From JASEFH01 sp034679905 (lineage in GTDB: Archaea; Halobacteriota; Methanomicrobia; Methanomicrobiales; JACTUA01), in NCBI GenBank assembly GCA_034679905.1, contig JAXDAH010000115.1, positions 1 through 26,247 of the forward strand: DNA of 26,247 nucleotides, given 5' to 3'. Position numbers and translations under genes: made by a program. Position 1 is the first letter of the stretch; the number at the start of each line of letters is the position of its first letter. Positions 15,406 through 22,597 of this stretch are shown here, piece after piece. The notes beneath the pieces are model-generated. The model made no database searches. It worked only from the letters and a program-made list of their open reading frames with translations, and was not told the DNA's origin.

Positions 15406-15835
15406 ATGGCCAGGATGCCCGAAGAACGCATCGAGATGCTGGAACAGTGGCACACGGTCCCGATGGCCACTGTGGGTGAGGATGGACTGCCGAACGTGAC
15501 GCCCAAGTCCTGCATGATCCGGGACGAGGAGACGCTGATCTTCACCGAACTCTACTTACGCCAGACATACGCGAACCTGAAGAGGACCCCCGTCGCATCC
15601 ATCATCCTCTGCGTCTGGCATCGGCGGCCGCCGTACGACGCTTACAGGCGCCGGGGGACGGATCGAGATGGTGGAGGAGGAGCCACTGATCGCGGAGATG
15701 CGGAGGCGGATGCGGGAAGGGCACACCGGGATGTTCGTGCCCCGCACGGGCGAACGGATCGCCTACGTCTTCCACGTGGACGCGATCTACGATCAGACAC
15801 CCGAACCCTCGGGGGGCGGAGAGCGGATCGCGTGA
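15406..15835 (+). pseudogene. Pyridoxamine 5'-phosphate oxidase-like flavin split-barrel protein, frameshifted
   Basis: The first frame encodes a typical N-terminus of a small FMN-binding split barrel: ERIEMLEQWHTVPMATVG, then DGLPNVTPKS and QTYANLKRTPVASIILCVW. After YDAYRRRG the frame turns into arginine/glycine-rich nonsense. The next frame (+1) then gives a normal C-terminus: RIEMVEEEPLIAEMRRRMREG continuing through MFVPRTGERIAYVFHVDAIYD to the TGA at 15833-15835. Removing one G from the run of five at 15653-15657 joins the two into a 142-residue protein without a gap. The break is therefore a single-base insertion in a homopolymer, either a sequencing error or a recent mutation. The family uses FMN or F420 in redox reactions or binds them without catalysis. 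The start at 15406 is supported by GGTG 7 bases upstream and the TATA box at 15365. An intact relative of the same broad fold is at 19253. Confidence 0.8.
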
Positions 15836-15916
15836 GAGGCTCTGCGGAGACCGGAGAGGGTTAGGCCATCAAGTGCCGGGGCAATCGAGCAGACGCGGAT
15901 ACGATCCCCGGTATCC

Positions 15917-15947
15917 AGCCCTATTCGCTGCCATGGCAGAATAGGCT
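15917..15947. repeat. Strong palindromic hairpin built on CTGCCATGGCAG
   Basis: The 12-base palindrome CTGCCATGGCAG (15928-15939) is flanked by CTATT and AATAG, then AGC and GCT, which pair if small bulges (CG and C on the left arm) are allowed. The stem would have about 12 pairs with a tight loop. The two arms contain inverted copies of the GAATAGG heptamer. It lies about 80 bases downstream of the broken split-barrel gene and could mark its 3' end. Confidence 0.5.
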
Positions 15948-16045
15948 CTTCTCCAGATAGCAGAAAGGATCCATCCTCAGGGAGAGTGCGGCAATCCGAT
16001 CCCGGGTCTGGAAGTAGATACGATCCGGACTTCCGCGGTCTCTGA

Positions 16046-16100
16046 ATAGGGGGTTATCGCGCCGAGGGGGGACATTCGGTATGGTTACTCTACCCCCTAT
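16046..16100. repeat. Spaced 9-base inverted repeat
   Basis: ATAGGGGGT (16046-16054) and ACCCCCTAT (16092-16100) are perfect reverse complements separated by 37 bases. The left arm overlaps a GAATAGG copy (16044-16050). It might be the closing stem of a structured RNA. Confidence 0.4.
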
Positions 16101-16537
16101 CCCTGCACTACGATGCTCCGAACGATCTCTGCGATACCTCCCCGGGCTCCAGGATGCAGAGACGATCCGGGTCGATCAGGAGCTAGTGTCTGGAGATTCG
16201 TACCCTAAATGCCATTCTCATACGATAGCATCATAGCCCGCTATTCCCGTCGATAGACTCTCTGATAGAACATCCTGCTCTCGCATGGATGCCCACGCTG
16301 GCTTTTCCATCTGCCGCCTCGGCCGACACGGTCTCGCCACATCAAGAAGGAACGGCGGAGGCGTGGTGGCACGAGCCACGCCCCGTTCCGTGCGCGAAGT
16401 TCCCGTGGCCGGCAGGAGATGATGTGGTCACGGCTTCGCCACGGCAGGCTTTCGGTTCTGCAGCGGGTGTCGTCCCGTCACTGCTCCGCAGTCGATAACG
16501 GGAATCCCCGGGCATGCCATGGAGAGATTTGCCTCCC

Positions 16538-17062
16538 CTACTCCACGATGAAGTCCCCGTTCATCTGGGAGGGATGGACGTCGCACTGGAAGTAGTAGGT
16601 GCCGGGCTCCTCCGGTGCCGTGAAGGTGTACTCGGTCGTGTCGGGACCGGTCACGATCTCGCCCTGGAAGATGGGATCCTGGGCCGTGGAGTTCTCGTAT
16701 ACGGCGAAGTTGTGCGGGATGCCGTCATCCTGGTTGTCGAAGTTGATCGTCACCTCGGCGCCTGCGGGCACCGTGATGGTGTCCGTATCGAAGGCCATAT
16801 TGTCGGCCGTGAGATTCATGGTCACGGTCTCGCCGGCGCCGCCGGGCGTCGTGGTGGTGGCGGTGGGCATCGTTGTTCCGGTGGGGACGGTTGTCGTCTC
16901 CGCGGGTGTCGTTACCGTGGTGACCGTTCCCGGCGGTGTTGTTGCCGGAAGAGTGGTCGGCGAGGGGGTCACGTCCTGGCCGCCCGGCACCGTGCATCCG
17001 GCGATGAGGATCGCAGATGCCAGGAGCGCCAGGGATATCATGAGAATCTCTCTGGGTCTCAT
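16538..17062 (-). CDS. Blue-copper (cupredoxin) lipoprotein
   Basis: The 174-residue protein begins with a lipoprotein signal: a charged start (MRPRE), a hydrophobic core, and the lipobox LIAGC with lipid-linked Cys23. A Thr/Pro-rich tether (31-77) follows, then a plastocyanin-like domain (78-174). The type 1 copper ligands are all present: His117 in IPHNF, Cys160 and His163 in FQCDVHPSQM, and Met167. The spacing C-x2-H-x3-M differs slightly from classical plastocyanin. The protein should sit on the outer face of the membrane and carry or store electrons or copper. The long upstream frame to 17158 adds non-signal residues, so the ATG at 17062 is chosen; no ribosome site is seen, but a TATA-like element about 28 bases upstream fits a leaderless transcript. 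The gene stands alone, with no redox partner next to it. Confidence 0.9.
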   Translation of the reverse strand: MRPREILMISLALLASAILIAGCTVPGGQDVTPSPTTLPATTPPGTVTTVTTPAETTTVPTGTTMPTATTTTPGGAGETVTMNLTADNMAFDTDTITVPAGAEVTINFDNQDDGIPHNFAVYENSTAQDPIFQGEIVTGPDTTEYTFTAPEEPGTYYFQCDVHPSQMNGDFIVE

Positions 17063-17085
17063 ATGACGCGCATAGTACAAAGGAT

Positions 17086-17095
17086 GTATTTCAAC
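17086..17095 (-). promoter_or_regulatory. TATA-like element for the cupredoxin gene
   Basis: GTTGAAATAC on the minus strand is centred about 28 bases before the ATG at 17062. The match to the TATA consensus is moderate, but the distance is right for a leaderless mRNA, which agrees with the lack of a ribosome site. Confidence 0.4.
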
Positions 17096-17314
17096 TTTGC
17101 CCTCGACAGGCGGGCTCGTTCCTGCTTCAGCCTCGCTCCAGGAGGGGACGAGCCACACGGTCTCCGACAGGGGGCTCTCACCCTCGAGAGATCGTGTTCA
17201 GGCCGCTCGGCGAGACCGTTCCCTCGGGCAGCAGGGTTCCAGACCCGAATAGGTCTGAACCCAGGCCCCGCCCATGCCGCGAGGCGGTGCCGTTGGCCGA
17301 TGAAGCCCCAAGAG

Positions 17315-17321
17315 TTAAATA
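17315..17321 (+). promoter_or_regulatory. TATA box for the DUF5518 gene
   Basis: TTAAATA lies about 39 bases before the ATG at 17357. The short leader would include GGGTGA, which sits 4 bases before the start codon. Confidence 0.5.
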
Positions 17322-17356
17322 GCCGATAGCCGTTATCCCCGCCTTCGGGTGAACGC

Positions 17357-17734
17357 ATGCCGTACTACTATACGGAGGGCAACTTCTGGTTTGGCGTGAT
17401 CGTCGGCTGGGTTGTAATGGTCCTCTTGAACATCTGGGTCCCCGTGCTGGGGCCGATCCTGGGCGGCCTGGCCGCCGGGCTGATCGCCGGGCGGGGAGCG
17501 GGCAACGGAGCTCTGGCGGGGCTGATCGCGGGGGTACTGGGAGCCATCATCGTCGCGATCTTCCTGGTGCTCGGAATCACCCTGCTGACAGCAGGTATTG
17601 ACTTCCTGAATATCGGGGGCATCCAGACCATCACCGGGCTCGCAGCATCCGTGGTGCTCTCCATCCTCGTCCTCGTCTACATGGCCATCCTGGGCCTGGT
17701 CGGCGGGGCGATTGGCGGGGCGATCCGTCCGTAA
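17357..17734 (+). CDS. DUF5518-like small membrane protein
   Basis: The 125-residue protein has about four hydrophobic helices (about 10-30, 32-46 with a glycine-rich turn, 50-80 and 92-122). They are rich in Gly and Ala, with repeated small-residue patterns such as GGLAAGLIAGRGAGNGALAG (37-56) and the final GGAIGGAIRP. This arrangement resembles DUF5518, common in methanogens and haloarchaea and of unknown function. The central G-R-G-x-G-N-G turn joins helices that could pack tightly through glycine faces. A TATA box and a GGGTGA ribosome site support the start. It converges on the lipase-like gene with 39 bases between them. No partner gene is evident. Confidence 0.78.
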   Translation: MPYYYTEGNFWFGVIVGWVVMVLLNIWVPVLGPILGGLAAGLIAGRGAGNGALAGLIAGVLGAIIVAIFLVLGITLLTAGIDFLNIGGIQTITGLAASVVLSILVLVYMAILGLVGGAIGGAIRP

Positions 17735-17773
17735 TCGATAAGATCCCGAGAGATAGAGGCGACAATAGCCGGG

Positions 17774-18616
17774 TTACACGAGGGTGCCGTTCTGCGGACA
17801 GAAGGCCTGCGGGCGGGTAGTCGGATTGCGGATGTACTCCAGGATCCGCTCGATCGCCTCGGCGTTCCGCGGGAGGTGAACGTGGCAGTAGCGGTCGGGA
17901 GCGCAGGCGAGTGCTTCCGGATCCGCAGGGAGAATGTCGAACCCGGCCCCCATCAGGTACGAGTCCGAGTGCGGCACGACGCCGTCTCCCCGGTAGGTCA
18001 GCCGCCAGGCGCCGTCGGGAGCGATCTCCCAGGTCCTGCCCTCGAAACAGGGGAAGAGATCGGGCGTGGCCGTGCGGTTGGCGGCAAGGATCATGCGGTA
18101 GGCGACATCGTCACGGGTGCCGGCATCCCGCAGCCGGGTCATGGCGCGGCTCTTCGGGCGGAAATCCTGGACGATGGGATCCTGTGCAGGATCGTAGCCA
18201 ACCGGAACGAAGACCCCGGCCAGCTGCCGGATGACCGCCTCGCCGTGCTCGGGATCGTTGAAGAGTTCGGCCATCGCGGAGCCGTTGTTCGGGGTCCCGA
18301 TCTGGATCAGCTGTCGGATCGGCTCGCTGCGGGAACCGCCGTCCAGCACCTCGAGCAGGTAGCGGGCGATGACGCCTCCCATCGAGTGGCAGACCATATC
18401 CAGGGGGCCGCCGTATCCCCGCGCCTCCCGCTGCGCTGCGATATGCTCCTGCAACGTAGCGGCAACATCGTGCAGGGGCGCATCCCGCATCCCCGCATGG
18501 CTGAAGTTCCAGCACTCGATCGACTCCCGCTCCAGACGGGGAACGATCTGGTTCCAGATGCCGGGGTGGCTCTTCCAGCCGTGCACCAGGACTACGGGAA
18601 CGCCTCGCGGACACAT
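17774..18616 (-). CDS. Lipase-like alpha/beta hydrolase
   Basis: From the ATG at 18616 the product has 280 residues and opens directly with the first core strand and oxyanion loop, VPVVLVHGWKSHPGIWNQ (6-23). The nucleophile elbow is VCHSMGG with Ser78, the acid is probably Asp211 in YRGDGVVPHSD, and the catalytic His is one of His246/His248 in HVHLPRN. This matches the class 2 lipase/esterase layout of triacylglycerol lipases. There is no signal peptide or membrane helix from this start, suggesting a cytoplasmic esterase or lipase. An in-frame GTG at 18715 would add 33 residues of no clear domain. Neither start has a good ribosome site, so the 5' end is uncertain. The substrate is unknown. 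In archaea with ether lipids such enzymes may act on other esters. Confidence 0.85.
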   Translation of the reverse strand: MCPRGVPVVLVHGWKSHPGIWNQIVPRLERESIECWNFSHAGMRDAPLHDVAATLQEHIAAQREARGYGGPLDMVCHSMGGVIARYLLEVLDGGSRSEPIRQLIQIGTPNNGSAMAELFNDPEHGEAVIRQLAGVFVPVGYDPAQDPIVQDFRPKSRAMTRLRDAGTRDDVAYRMILAANRTATPDLFPCFEGRTWEIAPDGAWRLTYRGDGVVPHSDSYLMGAGFDILPADPEALACAPDRYCHVHLPRNAEAIERILEYIRNPTTRPQAFCPQNGTLV

Positions 18617-19222
18617 GCGGAAAAAGCGTTGGGCTTCCGACCATTTGGCAGTAGCGGATCGAACCAGGTCTTGCCAGCCTCTCTGCGAAAGTATCGAACG
18701 TGGTAGACAGGGCACGCATCGAGGTTCCCCTCGGCGGTGTATCCGACCTTCCGTCGTAGATCTCCTGCTGCGGGCGTGGGGGAAGGGGGGCTAATTCCCA
18801 TCCCGCTCGATCCCCCTGAATGCGATAGCGCTAGAAGGTGGGAGATCGGTCCTGCAACAGGACCCGGAAGCTCCCCTCACGTGCGATAGGCTCTCTCCTC
18901 GCGAGACGGGTAATAGGCTGGTTGATCTGGACGAGGTAGAGCGCTGCATTCGCATACCCTCCTCCGTCGAAAATCGCGGGATACTATCGCGGCAGACGGT
19001 GATGAGGGGTGCATCCCGTCCCTTCACAGGCTGACGGGGGGGGAGTGGCATCCCTTCCGTGCGGGATTGTGGGGAGGCTTGCGCATCTCAGACCTTATCC
19101 CACTTCCTCCCTTCCCGTGCTCGAGCTCCATCCTGCCTCTCCTTTCAGCATAGGGCTACCCCGGCCGTAACGGTCCTCCGCCGTGCCGGGGAGATCGTCT
19201 CCCGTCTGCCGCTCGCGCAAGA
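18617..19222. other. Intergenic region, no supported gene
   Basis: About 600 bases lie between the divergent lipase-like gene and the split-barrel flavoprotein gene. ORFs in it (for example 18791-19051 on the minus strand) are serine/arginine-rich with no domain. Two CGATAG/CGATAGG segments (about 18825 and 18885) recur here as in other spacers of the window. If the lipase-like gene starts at 18715, the region is correspondingly shorter. Confidence 0.45.
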
Positions 19223-19229
19223 TATATAA
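19223..19229 (+). promoter_or_regulatory. TATA box fixing the start of the split-barrel flavoprotein
   Basis: TATATAA is a near-consensus archaeal TATA box. Its centre lies 27 bases before the ATG at 19253 but only about 9 bases before the ATG at 19235, so the longer frame cannot be translated from this promoter. The transcript would be leaderless. Confidence 0.75.
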
Positions 19230-19252
19230 CTTGGATGGAGGGATGGGACAGC

Positions 19253-19729
19253 ATGGAGATCGTGAAGATACCCAAGATGGAGAAGCCGGACTACGACCGG
19301 CTCATTCGGGAGAACTGCATGAGCCGGATAGCGTTTCGCGGAGAGGAATTCCCGTACATGGCCCCCTTCCTGTATGTATTCGACGGACGCTACCTCTACT
19401 TCCTGCCCACCAAGTACGGGAAGAAGATGGAGCTCTTCAACAAGGACCCGTCTGTTGTCGTGGAGATCGAGCAGTACGCACCGGATCTCTCCACCTATCA
19501 CTTCGTCACCCTGCAGGGGGAGCTTGCCGAGGTGACGGGAGAGGACGCAAAGCGGGCGATCAGGGAGCGGTTTGTCCAGCGGATCCGGGAGAAGGGGATC
19601 TCGAATGTGTTCCTGGCCGCGCTCGGGCACTCCCCGGCAGAGCCCGTCGAGGCACTGGCCCAGGGCGATCGCACCCTTGTTTGGAAACTGACCAACGTCC
19701 GGGAGATCGTGGCCCTGAAAAATCCCTGA
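19253..19729 (+). CDS. Pyridoxamine 5'-phosphate oxidase-family flavin split-barrel protein (NimA-like)
   Basis: The 158-residue product has the pattern of small split-barrel flavoproteins: a first helix with KPDYDRLIRENCMSRIAF (11-28), the paired strands YMAPFLYVFDGRYLYFLPT (35-53), the K-Y-G-K-K-M-E-L-F segment (55-62) followed by PSVVVEIEQY (66-75), and HFVTLQGELAEVTG (83-96). The helix and K-x-x-x-L-F region normally contact FMN or F420 phosphate. Members include NimA-type nitroimidazole reductases and F420-dependent reductases, so the exact cofactor is open. The first ATG in the frame (19235) is excluded by the TATA box position. The F390 synthetase-like gene starts 49 bases downstream in the same direction, so co-transcription is likely. 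This links a flavin/F420-fold protein to an F420-modifying enzyme. Confidence 0.85.
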   Translation: MEIVKIPKMEKPDYDRLIRENCMSRIAFRGEEFPYMAPFLYVFDGRYLYFLPTKYGKKMELFNKDPSVVVEIEQYAPDLSTYHFVTLQGELAEVTGEDAKRAIRERFVQRIREKGISNVFLAALGHSPAEPVEALAQGDRTLVWKLTNVREIVALKNP

Positions 19730-19778
19730 CACAAACCCGATACCCCCGCAAGAAGATGAGTGCACAGGCGATGCGATC

Positions 19779-21134
19779 ATGACCGACCAGAACTTCTTCC
19801 GACCCGATGTCGAGACGCTGGAGCGGGACGCCCTCGACGTCCTGATCGACGAGCGAGTCCGCTACACTATTGTCTACGCGAACGAACACTCCCCCTTCTA
19901 CCGCTCCTGGTTCCGAACCCATCAGATCGATCCGGCGGAAATCCGCACGCACGAGGACCTCGCCTCGCTTCCTATCATCTCGGGGTCCGATATCCGCAGC
20001 CACCAGCCGCCGGAAACGGGGGAGTTCGAGTTTCGCAGCGCCGACTGGGAGGACCTCTTCACCATCCACGAGACGAGCGGGACCAGCGGGACGCCCAAGA
20101 GCTTCTTTCTGACCTGGCAGGACTGGGAGCGGTACGCAGAGAAGTATGCCCGGATCTTCGCTTCGCAGGGGTTCAGACGCGGGGACCGGATCATCATCTG
20201 CGCCTCCTACGGCATGAACGTCGGGGCGAACACCATGACGCTCGCCGCCCGTGACCTCGGTATCACCATCGTCCCTACGGGGAAATGCACCTTCCCCTCC
20301 CGCATCCTCCGCAGCTACCGCCCAACAGGCATTGTCGCGAGCGTCTTCAAGCTGATCCACCTGGCCCGCCAGCTCCAGCTCGACGGCATCGACCCCCGGG
20401 ACACCACCCTGGAGAGACTGGTGGTGGGCGGCGAGGCCTTTGCCGACGAGTCGCGGAATTACGTCGCAGAACTCTGGGGTGTCGACGCCTACAACACCTA
20501 CGGCAGCACCGAGGGCACGATGTGCGGGGAGTGCGTCTGCCAGGCGGGGCTGCACGTGCCGGAGGACCTGGTCCACATGGACCTCTACGACATGCCGACG
20601 CACCGCTTCGTGCCGGAAGGGGAGTGCGGACGGATCGTCCTCACCACGCTCCTCCCCGTCGGGGCGAAGGCGGGGATGCTGCTCTTGAACTATGACACCG
20701 AGGATACCTCTGTCGTCCTCTCCCGCGAGAAGTGCCCCTGCGGGCGTACCCACATGCGGATCTACAATCCCCAGCGGGAGGCGGAGACCTTCTGGATCCG
20801 GGGGACGCCCGTCAATCGCGTGGACATCGAGCGAGGTGTCTTCCAGCGGGAGAACATGGACTACCTGACAGGCGAGTACGAGGCGTTCCTGTACTCGGGG
20901 GAGGACCCCGATGCGACCGTCCTGCAGGTGAGCATGGAGAGCAACGATCCGGCGAGCTGCAACCGGGACCAGATCGCGGAGAACTTTGAACGATCCTTCT
21001 TCCACTGGAAAGCGGACCTGAAAAAGCAGTACCAGGAAGATCTCTTCACGATCGCATTCACCTTCGCGGCCCCCCGCGAACTGGAGCTCTACCGCATCCC
21101 CGGACGGCCAAAACGGCTCGCGGACCGCCGCTGA
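19779..21134 (+). CDS. Coenzyme F390 synthetase-like adenylate-forming enzyme (PaaK family)
   Basis: The 451-residue protein belongs to the phenylacetate-CoA ligase/F390 synthetase branch of adenylate-forming enzymes. The phosphate-binding loop is TSGTSGTPK (99-107), the adenine-side motif is YGSTEG (241-246), and YDTED (305-309) holds the ribose-binding Asp. Cys249, Cys252 and Cys254 and the CPCGR pair (319, 321) resemble the cysteine positions that bind zinc in this branch. F390 synthetase attaches AMP or GMP to cofactor F420 in methanogens, proposed as an oxygen/redox signal; phenylacetate-type acyl-CoA synthesis is the main alternative. Methanogens often have several paralogues, so the substrate cannot be fixed here. 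The ATG at 19779 has no strong ribosome site. It follows the split-barrel flavoprotein by 49 bases, and the DNA glycosylase follows it by 58 bases with its own TATA box. The third domain region after 340 is the usual C-terminal lid. Confidence 0.85.
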   Translation: MTDQNFFRPDVETLERDALDVLIDERVRYTIVYANEHSPFYRSWFRTHQIDPAEIRTHEDLASLPIISGSDIRSHQPPETGEFEFRSADWEDLFTIHETSGTSGTPKSFFLTWQDWERYAEKYARIFASQGFRRGDRIIICASYGMNVGANTMTLAARDLGITIVPTGKCTFPSRILRSYRPTGIVASVFKLIHLARQLQLDGIDPRDTTLERLVVGGEAFADESRNYVAELWGVDAYNTYGSTEGTMCGECVCQAGLHVPEDLVHMDLYDMPTHRFVPEGECGRIVLTTLLPVGAKAGMLLLNYDTEDTSVVLSREKCPCGRTHMRIYNPQREAETFWIRGTPVNRVDIERGVFQRENMDYLTGEYEAFLYSGEDPDATVLQVSMESNDPASCNRDQIAENFERSFFHWKADLKKQYQEDLFTIAFTFAAPRELELYRIPGRPKRLADRR

Positions 21135-21161
21135 GCGGTCAGAAGGCGCAGGGCGCCCGCT

Positions 21162-21168
21162 CATATAC
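21162..21168 (+). promoter_or_regulatory. TATA box for the DNA glycosylase gene
   Basis: CATATAC is centred 28 bases before the ATG at 21193, which is the leaderless spacing. It gives the glycosylase its own promoter besides any read-through from upstream. Confidence 0.55.
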
Positions 21169-21192
21169 CGGAACGTCCACACTACTACCGAC

Positions 21193-21783
21193 ATGATCCT
21201 TTCGAAGGCGTTCTACGAGCAGGATACCGTCGGCGTCGCCCGGCAGCTTCTCGGGTGCTACCTGGTCCACCGGGAAGGCGAGCGGACCACGCTCGGGCGG
21301 ATCGTCGAGACGGAGGCCTACCTGGAGAAGGATCCGGCGGCCCACTCCTATAGGGGGAAGACGCGGAGGAACAGCGTCATGTTCGGCCCCGTCGGCCATG
21401 CCTACGTCTACCTCATCTACGGGCTGCACACCTGCATCAACGCCGTCAGCGGGCGGGAGGGCGCCGGGGAGGCGGTGCTGATCCGGGCCCTGGAGCCGCT
21501 CGACGGGATCGTCTGGATGCAGCAGCGGCGGGGCGTCGAGACGGTCCCGCTCCTCTGCAACGGTCCCGGAAAGCTGACCGAGGCCCTCGGGATATCGCTG
21601 GTCTGCAACGGAACGCCGCTCTTCGAGGGACCCGTGCAGATCTGGGGAAAGGGCAGCCTGCCGCAGCACGCGATGGCGGAGATGCCCCCGATCGTGCAGA
21701 CGACCCGCATCGGGATCACGAAGGCGGCAGAGCGGCCCCTGCGGTTCTACCTGGAGGGGAGCCGCTTCGTCTCGCGGCGGTAG
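21193..21783 (+). CDS. AAG/MPG-type 3-methyladenine DNA glycosylase
   Basis: The 196-residue enzyme is full length for the AAG family, which cuts alkylated and deaminated purines (3-methyladenine, hypoxanthine) from DNA to begin base-excision repair. The catalytic base is Glu41 in GRIVETEAY (35-43), Tyr43 stacks on the flipped base, and Tyr76 in AYVYLIYGLHTCINA (70-84) is the intercalating tyrosine, by comparison with human AAG. Other family blocks are RNSVMFGPVG (59-68), AVLIRALEPLDG (94-105) and CNGPGKLTEALGI (122-134). The start is set by the first ATG of the conserved sequence and the TATA box 28 bases upstream. It lies after a flavoprotein and an F390 synthetase-like gene, which fits a stress-response setting but could be chance. 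Confidence 0.95.
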   Translation: MILSKAFYEQDTVGVARQLLGCYLVHREGERTTLGRIVETEAYLEKDPAAHSYRGKTRRNSVMFGPVGHAYVYLIYGLHTCINAVSGREGAGEAVLIRALEPLDGIVWMQQRRGVETVPLLCNGPGKLTEALGISLVCNGTPLFEGPVQIWGKGSLPQHAMAEMPPIVQTTRIGITKAAERPLRFYLEGSRFVSRR

Positions 21784-22346
21784 GGCGTGCGGGAGAGGGG
21801 CTCCGGATCCCCCCGGGGTTCTCCCCTCCGCGGCCTGTCAACCGGAGAGACTGGTCGCAGGGATGTAGCCGATGTCGTCTCTGCTGCCTGCCGGCCGCAC
21901 ACTCCCTCGAGTCGCCATGTCCGAACGGAGAGAGAAAGCGCTCGTGATCCACCCGACAAAATTCAAATCCGGACACATCACAGCAAGGGAGAGAGAGGCG
22001 CACACCTCTCCCCCAACGGTCCTCGCTCCTGCACCTCGGTATCCCAAAGGAGGGGAGAGGGCCTTGCCGTAACCTCACATTTTAATATTCGTGAAGTTGG
22101 CTCATACATCCGCGGATCGGCAGCGCGATCCGCCATCCTGTCTCTAGGACGCCAATCTCAACAAAAAGGGCTATCGCACCTGCCGTGATACGATCCGGTG
22201 GGGTGGGCGCCTATACCGCCCCTCCAATCCGCCAGACGACCAATCCAGCAGCAATCTGAATAGGGGGAAGAGAAATCGCCTCACGCCCCTTCGATCTCCA
22301 GACATCCGGAATAGGGTGTGACTCTTCCTAGCTGTACCGCCGTCAC
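21784..22346. other. Intergenic region between convergent genes, hairpin and repeated heptamer
   Basis: This 563-base stretch lies between the ends of the glycosylase gene and the DUF11-like gene. It holds a perfect 8-base inverted repeat (22112-22133) and two direct GAATAGG copies 51 bases apart (22258 and 22309). Several ORFs overlap here, but none has a protein-like composition or a domain. Confidence 0.5.
22112..22133. repeat. Perfect inverted repeat
   Basis: GCGGATCG and CGATCCGC form perfect 8-base arms around GCAGCG. The repeat lies in a spacer between convergent genes. It could be part of a terminator or a small structured RNA. Confidence 0.45.
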
Positions 22347-22597
22347 CTAGATGGTGCTGGTCTGCGTCCCGCTGCCCATCAGCGTATGGTCGCACTGCAC
22401 CTTGATCCCTGTGGCCATATCGGGGCCGTAATTGGTGATCGTGACCTTCCAGTCCACCATCTGGTTGATCGCAACCGTGGACGGGATCGCCGTCTGGGTG
22501 AGGCCGAGATCGGCCAGAGCGCTGGCAGCGGGGGTCGCCGTCGCCAGCAGCGCTAGAAATACCATTATTGTAATGAAGTTTTAATCCGATTTTGCAT
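22347..22597 (-). pseudogene. Short secreted DUF11-like protein with a probable frameshift in its signal peptide
   Basis: The intact frame, ATG 22565 to stop 22347, gives 72 residues: a hydrophobic stretch ending ATPAASALA, then ADLGLTQTAIPSTVAINQMVDW and KVTITNYGPDMATGIKVQCD. The second part is the opening of a DUF11/CARDB-like beta-sandwich repeat, which is found in archaeal surface proteins. The frame just before the ATG continues as NFITI after a stop. Another frame starting at ATG 22597 encodes MQNRI and runs into the same place. Adding one A to the run of four (22579-22582) joins these into a full signal peptide with a charged start, so a one-base deletion is likely. The C-terminus, ending at TSTI, is shorter than a complete DUF11 domain. 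It is either a truncated remnant, a small real protein, or a sequencing error. Confidence 0.6.

Larger units (their letters stand above)
15836..16537. other. Long intergenic region with strong inverted repeats, no supported gene
   Basis: This 702-base stretch lies between the broken split-barrel gene and the end of the cupredoxin gene. It contains the palindromic hairpin at 15917-15947, a 9-base inverted repeat at 16046-16100, three copies of GAATAGG (one inverted), and a GC-rich hairpin-prone zone at about 16360-16385 (GTGGC/GCCAC around ACGA). A 69-codon ORF at 16289-16498 has no recognisable features. Such structure could belong to a non-coding RNA, but I cannot show that. Confidence 0.5.

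Noticed and set aside
2057..18890. Excess of CGATAG and CTATCG hexamers in spacers
   Set aside because: I counted about 18 copies on both strands against roughly 11 expected from composition, and several are in genes, so the excess is too weak to report as a signal.
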